From Haloferax gibbonsii ATCC 33959 (lineage in GTDB: Archaea; Halobacteriota; Halobacteria; Halobacteriales; Haloferacaceae), in assembly GCF_000336775.1 (NCBI RefSeq), contig NZ_AOLJ01000018.1, positions 163,166 to 227,165 of the forward strand: a stretch of 64,000 nt of DNA, read 5' to 3'. This document shows positions 59,630 through 64,000 of the stretch, piece by piece. Position numbers and translations under genes: made by a program. The notes below the pieces were generated by a model. It made no database searches, had not been told where the DNA came from, and saw nothing but the letters and a program-made list of their open reading frames with translations. Each line of letters opens with the position of its first letter. Within the stretch, counting starts at the first letter, position 1.

Positions 59630-60499
59630 TCAGCCCAGTCGCGCTTCCAGCGACTCGACGAGCGAGTCGTTGCCGATGTAGACCGGAACGCGGTCGTGGA
59701 TGCCGTCGGGCGTCCCCGAGAGGAGCGACGCCTCGCCGTCGGAGGACCGCCCGCCCGCACACTCGATGATGTAGCCGATGGGAAAGCCCTCGAACTGCTG
59801 TCGGAGTTTCCCGCTCGGTGCGTCGGTCTGTGCGGGGTACGCGAAGACGCCGCCGTAGTGGAGAATCTGGTTCACGTCGCCGATCATCGAGCCGCCGTAG
59901 CGGAGCTTCATGCCCTCGGTGCGCTCGGTCTCGCTGGCGAACGCCTCGAACTCGTCGAACCAGTGGTTGACGCGGCCGCCGAAACTGAAGATGGCGGGGT
60001 CGTCGGGCAGCGTCAACTCCTCGCGGAGCGGGCGCTTGATGCCCGATTCGAGGATGTACTCGCTGACGACGCCGTCGCGGGCGGCCACGAGCGTCGTCAC
60101 CGGGCCGTAGAGGATGTAGCCAGCGGCGAGCAGATTCTCGCCGCCCGTGGGGAGCGGTTCGTCGTAGACGCTGTAGAGCGTCCCCATCACGTTGTTCGGC
60201 TTCAGGTTCGTCGACCCGTCGAGCGGGTCGAGCGCGACGGACACGCCCTCGCCGATGTCGATGACGTCGGCGCGCTCCTCGCTGGCGTACTCGCCGACGC
60301 CGTCGAGGGGACGAAGCCGCTTCAACAGCAGTTCGTCGGCGTAGGTGTCGGCTTCCAGTTGGCGCTCGCCGCTCGGGTTCGTGCCCTCCTCGTAGACGCG
60401 CCGGCCGGGCAGGCCCGCCCGAATCGACGGCGCGGCCGCACAGAGCGTCTCGACGACGGCGTCGACCACGTCGTCCTCCCGACTCGATTCGTCTGTCAT
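59630..60499 (-). CDS. fbp: Fructose-1,6-bisphosphatase class I
   Basis: 289 residues, slightly shorter than bacterial class I enzymes, as usual in haloarchaea. The metal motif DPLDGSTNL is at 91-99, with an acidic EYASEERADV upstream. LYGPVTTLVAARDGVVSEYIL and LRYGGSMIGDVNQILHYGGVF follow, then ECAGGRSSDGEASLL and PVYIGNDSLVESLE at the end. It hydrolyses fructose-1,6-bisphosphate for gluconeogenesis, the pathway needed to use glycerol and organic acids, and glpK lies nearby. The ATG at 60499 is well placed. Confidence 0.94.
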   Translation of the reverse strand: MTDESSREDDVVDAVVETLCAAAPSIRAGLPGRRVYEEGTNPSGERQLEADTYADELLLKRLRPLDGVGEYASEERADVIDIGEGVSVALDPLDGSTNLKPNNVMGTLYSVYDEPLPTGGENLLAAGYILYGPVTTLVAARDGVVSEYILESGIKRPLREELTLPDDPAIFSFGGRVNHWFDEFEAFASETERTEGMKLRYGGSMIGDVNQILHYGGVFAYPAQTDAPSGKLRQQFEGFPIGYIIECAGGRSSDGEASLLSGTPDGIHDRVPVYIGNDSLVESLEARLG

Positions 60500-60915
60500 G
60501 CGTTCGATACACCCTGCGGAGTCGCGGATGCGTCGAAGCGGTTCGACGGGACGCCGACGGGCGGCGCGCGGACGGGCGTCGGGGTGGTCGTCATTACCTA
60601 CAGATTCCGTGGACGGAGTATAGTTCTGTCCCCGAGCGTAAGCGTTGCACCGCGCCGACGACGGGGTTTGCGGCGGGTTTTCGACTCGGGCGCTGTTGAA
60701 ATCCTCCGCTGGTGGAGGTTGTTGGACTCGTGCTGAATACAGGGCGCGAGTCGGCTATGAGTTCAGCACTCGATATGGGCAGCTCAAATCGCTACGTACA
60801 GTTTTTCTACTCAGCGGTTATCTCTCGGGGCTTGGCAGAACTAAACTACGTATTGCATTTTGTTCCACCAAGGGGTACCCAGAAGACATATTATATCAAC
60901 TAAGAAGAAATAATT
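60500..60915. other. Promoter and non-coding region between FBPase and the four-span membrane protein
   Basis: 416 bases. The left part is GC-rich; from about 60780 composition turns AT-rich. A TATA-like TATTATAT near 60889-60896 lies about 20-27 bases before the ATG at 60916. A stretch around 60690-60770 with CTGTTGAAAT and short repeats of GGCGCGAGTCGGC type looks like a mobile-element end, but I cannot support it. Confidence 0.4.
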
Positions 60916-61377
60916 ATGTCAACAGGTGGGGTGCCTGGGTTCATTACAACTCTCCCTCTCGTGGCACTGATTGGTCTCTTCGGTAGTTCAGCAGCAATCG
61001 CCTACTGTATTCGAGTACTCGCTGCCCGATACGAGACACCGGCACCGCTTTCAACGGGAAGTCTCACGCTCATCAGTGTACTAGGACAGTTAGCGGTTCT
61101 ATTCACCGCAGGAACTGTCCTCGCCGGAATTGGTGGAATTCCTGCGAGCCCTTCCTTCTTCGGCCCCGCAGTCCCAGTACTCCTGTTTGGCTATGGACTC
61201 CCTCTCGTAGTCATCGCAGTTCTCATCGGGAAATTGATCGAGTGGCGCAGTCAAGATGAACCGTCACGTCGATTTATACATGGTTCGAGCACCGTATTCG
61301 CAGTCATCCACCTGCTAACGGTGCCTACCGTTTGGGCAATGTTTGTTCTAATTGAATTACTGATTCGCAGTTACTGA
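60916..61377 (+). CDS. Four-span membrane protein of unknown function
   Basis: 153 residues. Spans about 8-32 (ITTLPLVALIGLFGSSAAIAYCI), 48-73 (LTLISVLGQLAVLFTAGTVLAGI), 80-105 (FGPAVPVLLFGYGLPLVVIAVLI) and 125-150. The ATG at 60916 follows a TATA-like box. Codon use is clearly less GC-rich than in the flanking fbp and orc genes, which suggests recent arrival. It ends 56 bases before the stop of the convergent Orc1/Cdc6-like gene. No family recognised. Confidence 0.75.
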   Translation: MSTGGVPGFITTLPLVALIGLFGSSAAIAYCIRVLAARYETPAPLSTGSLTLISVLGQLAVLFTAGTVLAGIGGIPASPSFFGPAVPVLLFGYGLPLVVIAVLIGKLIEWRSQDEPSRRFIHGSSTVFAVIHLLTVPTVWAMFVLIELLIRSY

Positions 61378-61433
61378 TCACAGTTCTGTTATCAATTTCC
61401 GTGGCGTCTGTGAGACAGATACGTTCGAACAGA

Positions 61434-62600
61434 TTACTGCGCGGCGAACAGTCGTTCGAACACGACCGTCGGGAACCGCGGTTCGAGTCGGCTCGGCGGC
61501 CGGCCCTTTCGGTCGACGCGCTCGGCCGTGACCCGACGGGTGATGCCGTCTTCGGCGAGTTCGTAGAGGATTCGCTTGACCGTCGCCGCCGAGAGGTCGA
61601 CCGACTTGGCGATGTGCTGGCTCGTCGCCCGCACCGACTGCTGTTGGTCGGGGCGCAACGCGAGGAGTTCGTGAAGCACCTGCTGGCGGTTCTCCGGGAG
61701 CGCGAACACGCGGCCGAGCGAGACGCACGGGCGCGGCACCGCGGCGATTCCCGCGGCGGTGTCGGCGGCGGTGATGCTCTGGTGTCTGTTCCGAGTCGCC
61801 TCGTCGGCCGCGCCGAACAGCGCCGCGAGCGCGTCGTGGGCGTCGCCGTCGGCCCACTCGGCGATGTCGCGCGCGAGTCGGTGGTCGAGCGTCCGCTGGG
61901 ACCCGGCCGACGACGCCCGGGTCATCAGCACGTCGATGAGCACCTGACTCTGGTACGGTTCGAACTGAATCTCGCCGGCCGTGTAGTCGGTCAGCACCGT
62001 CTCGTCGGGCGACGAACGCCCGATGGCCAACCAACTGACCTTGCTCGGCAGTCCGGCACAGAGCTCGACGAACGCCTCGCCGTCGAGCGTTCCCGGCTCT
62101 TCGAGGTGGTCGACGGCGACGATGGCTCCCGTCTGCGGGCCGTCGAGCGTCTCCTTGAGCCGCGACTGGAGCGCCTCCGTCTTGATGCCCTGCTTCGGCA
62201 CCGACTCGTCGACGAGCGCGTCGAGCACGGCGTGATAGAACGCGAACGCGCTCGTCGTCTCGCGCGCGTCGACGTAGACGAACCGCGGCGCGAACGTCGC
62301 CTGCACGCGAGTCGTCGTGTGAATGGCGGCGTTGTTGACGCTCGACACGCGGACGAGGCGGTCGAAAAGCGCCGTCACCACCGCCGACTTCCCCGACCCT
62401 TTGGGGCCGTAGACGTAGGCGTTCGGCGGGAGGTGGCCGTCGAACACCGGGTCGAGGTAGTCGAGCAGTCGCTCCAACACCGGCCCGCAGTTCACCGGGT
62501 CGTCGATGTGCGCGACCGGCGAGAGCGAATCGTAGTCGACGAGGAGGCGAGGCTCACCGTCACGGCGCTGTCGACGTTTGATCCTCGCTTCGATGTCCAT
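61434..62600 (-). CDS. Orc1/Cdc6-like AAA+ ATPase
   Basis: 388 residues. After a basic start (KRRQRRDGEPRLLVDYDSLSPVAH) comes Walker A GPKGSGKSAVV near 68-78. The Walker B strand reads AIVAVDHLEEP, with DH where Orc1/Cdc6 has DE. The lid region and C-terminal winged helix (SQHIAKSVDLSAATVKRILYELAEDGI, then a wing with RKGRPPSRLEP) are as in archaeal initiators. Only 47 bases separate its start from the upstream gene, so no replication origin is adjacent. It may be a divergent initiator paralogue with a regulatory role. Confidence 0.82.
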   Translation of the reverse strand: MDIEARIKRRQRRDGEPRLLVDYDSLSPVAHIDDPVNCGPVLERLLDYLDPVFDGHLPPNAYVYGPKGSGKSAVVTALFDRLVRVSSVNNAAIHTTTRVQATFAPRFVYVDARETTSAFAFYHAVLDALVDESVPKQGIKTEALQSRLKETLDGPQTGAIVAVDHLEEPGTLDGEAFVELCAGLPSKVSWLAIGRSSPDETVLTDYTAGEIQFEPYQSQVLIDVLMTRASSAGSQRTLDHRLARDIAEWADGDAHDALAALFGAADEATRNRHQSITAADTAAGIAAVPRPCVSLGRVFALPENRQQVLHELLALRPDQQQSVRATSQHIAKSVDLSAATVKRILYELAEDGITRRVTAERVDRKGRPPSRLEPRFPTVVFERLFAAQ

Positions 62601-62647
62601 GTCGTGGATGATAGTTCCGAAATGGGAGGTATATCAGTTCTGACTGC

Positions 62648-63727
62648 TCACGGCAGCGGCACCGCGCCGGCCGTGGTGAAGACGCCCGCGATGGCGAGCA
62701 GGCCGAGGACGAACGTGGTCGTCACGATGGAGGCCGCGGGCGGGTCGAAGTGGGTGCTGCCGTGGGCGTAGAAGACGCGCTCGTACACCTCGCCGAGGAC
62801 GCCGCCGAGGACGCCGAAGCCCGCGCCGAGCACGAGCGCCACGGGGACGCTCGCGCCGTCGAGCATGGCCATGCTGGCGATGAACGTCGCCGGGAGGCTC
62901 ATGTGGTGGGTGACCGGAATCTTCTCGACGCCGAGATTCAAGAACAGCAGGCTCGTCGCGGAGATGCCGAACGGGATGAACAGGCTCCCCGTGCGCGCGA
63001 AGATGTACGCGCTGAGGATGCCGACGGCCATTCCGACGGCGGCGACGCCGCTCCACTTGTACTGGTGCGGGAGCCACGGCTCGACCGCGAGACGGTACGA
63101 ACCGCCGGTGGCGGTCCCGCCGTCGGTCATCGCCTCGCGTTTTGTGCCCGTCTCGAACGGCGACACGTCGAGGAAGCCCTTGCCGCGGGGGGTTCCGACG
63201 AGTTCGTAGCCGAAGACGGCGCGGGCGAGCAGCGCGGTCAGGACGACGCCGACCGCGGGCGGGTCGAGCGGGAGCGCGAGGCCAGCAGAGGTCTGACGAA
63301 TCGCCATCCCGATGACGCCGAAGACGCCGCCCACCGCGAGGATGTCCGGCCGGGTGCCGAGCGCGTACGCGATGTCCTTCGCGGGGTGGTAGTCGCCGTC
63401 GGCGGGCGCGGGCATACCGTCGTTCTTCGCGGCGTAGGCCGCGGCGGCGACGCCGCCCGCGAAGGCGACGTGAGGGCCGAAGACGGGGCCGAACGCCAGC
63501 GGGCCGACGATGCCGGCACCGTAGCCGCCCGCGGCGTCCGCGACGAGGCCCCCGCCCCCGACGAACTCCGTGGAGACGACGTTGCCGGCCTCGCCGACGA
63601 GCACCATGATACCGGTGAAGATGAACGCCGGCAGCGCCCCGAGAGACGCGCCGAACATCCCGCCCGCGAACGAGGCGATGACGAGCACGAGGATGTCGAC
63701 GGCTTCGAGGCCGAAGACGATGGCCAT
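62648..63727 (-). CDS. Multi-spanning membrane protein linked to glycerol kinase (probable glycerol uptake or related)
   Basis: 359 residues, about nine to ten hydrophobic segments. The sequence is Gly/Ala-rich (DILVLVIASFAGGMFGASLGALPAF, VGPLAFGPVFGPHVAFAGGVAAAAYAA) with a cytoplasmic loop near 190-210 (SPFETGTKREAMTDGGTATGG). A conserved VEKIPVTHHMSLPATFIASMAML block lies in the C-terminal half. I recall this protein directly downstream of glpK in Haloferax, where it is suspected to take part in glycerol transport. It starts 1 base after the glpK stop, so the two are one transcript. No known transporter family motif is visible to me. Confidence 0.8.
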   Translation of the reverse strand: MAIVFGLEAVDILVLVIASFAGGMFGASLGALPAFIFTGIMVLVGEAGNVVSTEFVGGGGLVADAAGGYGAGIVGPLAFGPVFGPHVAFAGGVAAAAYAAKNDGMPAPADGDYHPAKDIAYALGTRPDILAVGGVFGVIGMAIRQTSAGLALPLDPPAVGVVLTALLARAVFGYELVGTPRGKGFLDVSPFETGTKREAMTDGGTATGGSYRLAVEPWLPHQYKWSGVAAVGMAVGILSAYIFARTGSLFIPFGISATSLLFLNLGVEKIPVTHHMSLPATFIASMAMLDGASVPVALVLGAGFGVLGGVLGEVYERVFYAHGSTHFDPPAASIVTTTFVLGLLAIAGVFTTAGAVPLP

Positions 63728-63728
63728 C

Positions 63729-64000
63729 TCACTCGTCCCCCTCGGTTTCGTCTTCGCGCGCCCAGTCGAGCGAGCGGTCGACCGCGTCGTGCCAGCGGTC
63801 GTACAGCTTGTCGACGCGCTCGGCGTCGGCCTCGGGCGAGAACTCGCGGTCGACCTGCCAGTTGTCGCGGAGTTCGTCCACCGTGTCCCAGTAGCCGACG
63901 GCGAGGCCGGCGGCGTACGCCGACCCGAGGGCGGTCGTCTCGTCGACCTCCGGCCGGGCGATGTCCGTCTGGATGATGTCGGACTGGAGCTGACAGAGGA
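63729..64000 (-). CDS. glpK: Glycerol kinase, C-terminal fragment (runs off the right edge)
   Basis: The minus strand from 64000 down to the stop at 63729-63731 gives 90 residues. They match the end of FGGY glycerol kinases: LCQLQSDIIQTDIARPEVDETTALGSAYAAGLAVGYW, then a variable tail with YDRWHDAVDRSL. It converts glycerol to glycerol-3-phosphate. Followed by the membrane protein gene with 1 base between. The ETTALGSAYAAGLA block is specific to GlpK, so the call is secure despite truncation. Confidence 0.93.
   Translation of the reverse strand, partial: LCQLQSDIIQTDIARPEVDETTALGSAYAAGLAVGYWDTVDELRDNWQVDREFSPEADAERVDKLYDRWHDAVDRSLDWAREDETEGDE

Noticed and set aside
60640..60780. CTGTTGAAAT and GC-rich repeats suggestive of an insertion-sequence end
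   Set aside because: No transposase frame and no inverted partner found; memory of IS ends alone is not enough.
1..64000. tRNA, rRNA, CRISPR arrays, riboswitches
   Set aside because: Looked for regularly spaced repeats and for T-loop-like GTTCGAATC segments with matching acceptor stems; none found by eye.

Overview
The window reads as haloarchaeal chromosome or megaplasmid DNA: high GC, acidic proteins rich in Asp, Glu and Val, many leaderless-looking starts with an AT-rich TATA element 25-32 bases upstream, and exported solute-binding proteins carrying twin-arginine (Tat) lipoprotein signals. Gene content (NhaC, Orc1/Cdc6-like protein, glycerol kinase next to a multi-spanning membrane protein, IclR and TrmB regulators, haloarchaeal PTS) fits Haloferax or a close relative. 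That assignment is inference; no rRNA or tRNA gene is visible.

Layout. 1-6.8 kb: the 3' end of an IclR regulator, a class III aminotransferase, a second IclR regulator divergent from an NhaC antiporter, an orphan iron-type binding lipoprotein behind two DtxR-like operator palindromes, and an MDR oxidoreductase. 6.9-11.3 kb: a signalling cluster (winged-helix protein, double-domain KaiC ATPase, PAS histidine kinase) plus an SDR-like protein. 11.8-19.5 kb: a hydroxy-acid module with TAXI-type TRAP transporter, UspA, tartrate/D-malate-type dehydrogenase, IclR regulator and glycerate 2-kinase, together suggesting tartrate-like acid to D-glycerate to 2-phosphoglycerate. 20-26.4 kb: an MFS transporter, a HicBA toxin-antitoxin pair, a small membrane protein, a MacB-like ABC exporter operon and its likely winged-helix regulator behind paired operators.

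27.1-36.6 kb: a self-contained phosphotransferase (PTS) island with HPr, enzyme I, and EIIA, EIIC and EIIB of galactitol type. With them are a triosephosphate-isomerase homologue, an archaeal class I aldolase, a YjbQ-family protein, an IclR regulator and an FGGY kinase lacking the usual N-terminal Asp. The island lies between two direct copies of one segment: the intact tail of a peptide ABC operon on the right and a decayed copy on the left. This is the most interesting part of the window.

37.1-47.6 kb: a dipeptide-type ABC operon, two divergent M20 amidohydrolases and an IclR regulator. 47.8-58.4 kb: a TrmB regulator, a GH3 beta-glucosidase and a divergent Opp-type ABC operon, together resembling an oligosaccharide (cello-oligosaccharide-like) uptake module. 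58.5-64 kb: a small membrane protein, class I fructose-1,6-bisphosphatase, another membrane protein, an Orc1/Cdc6-like ATPase, a glycerol-linked membrane protein and the 3' end of glpK.

The theme is carbon acquisition. Several separate uptake modules each pair a transporter with catabolic enzymes and a local IclR or TrmB regulator; five IclR proteins occur in 64 kb. Products would feed lower glycolysis, with FBPase serving gluconeogenesis.
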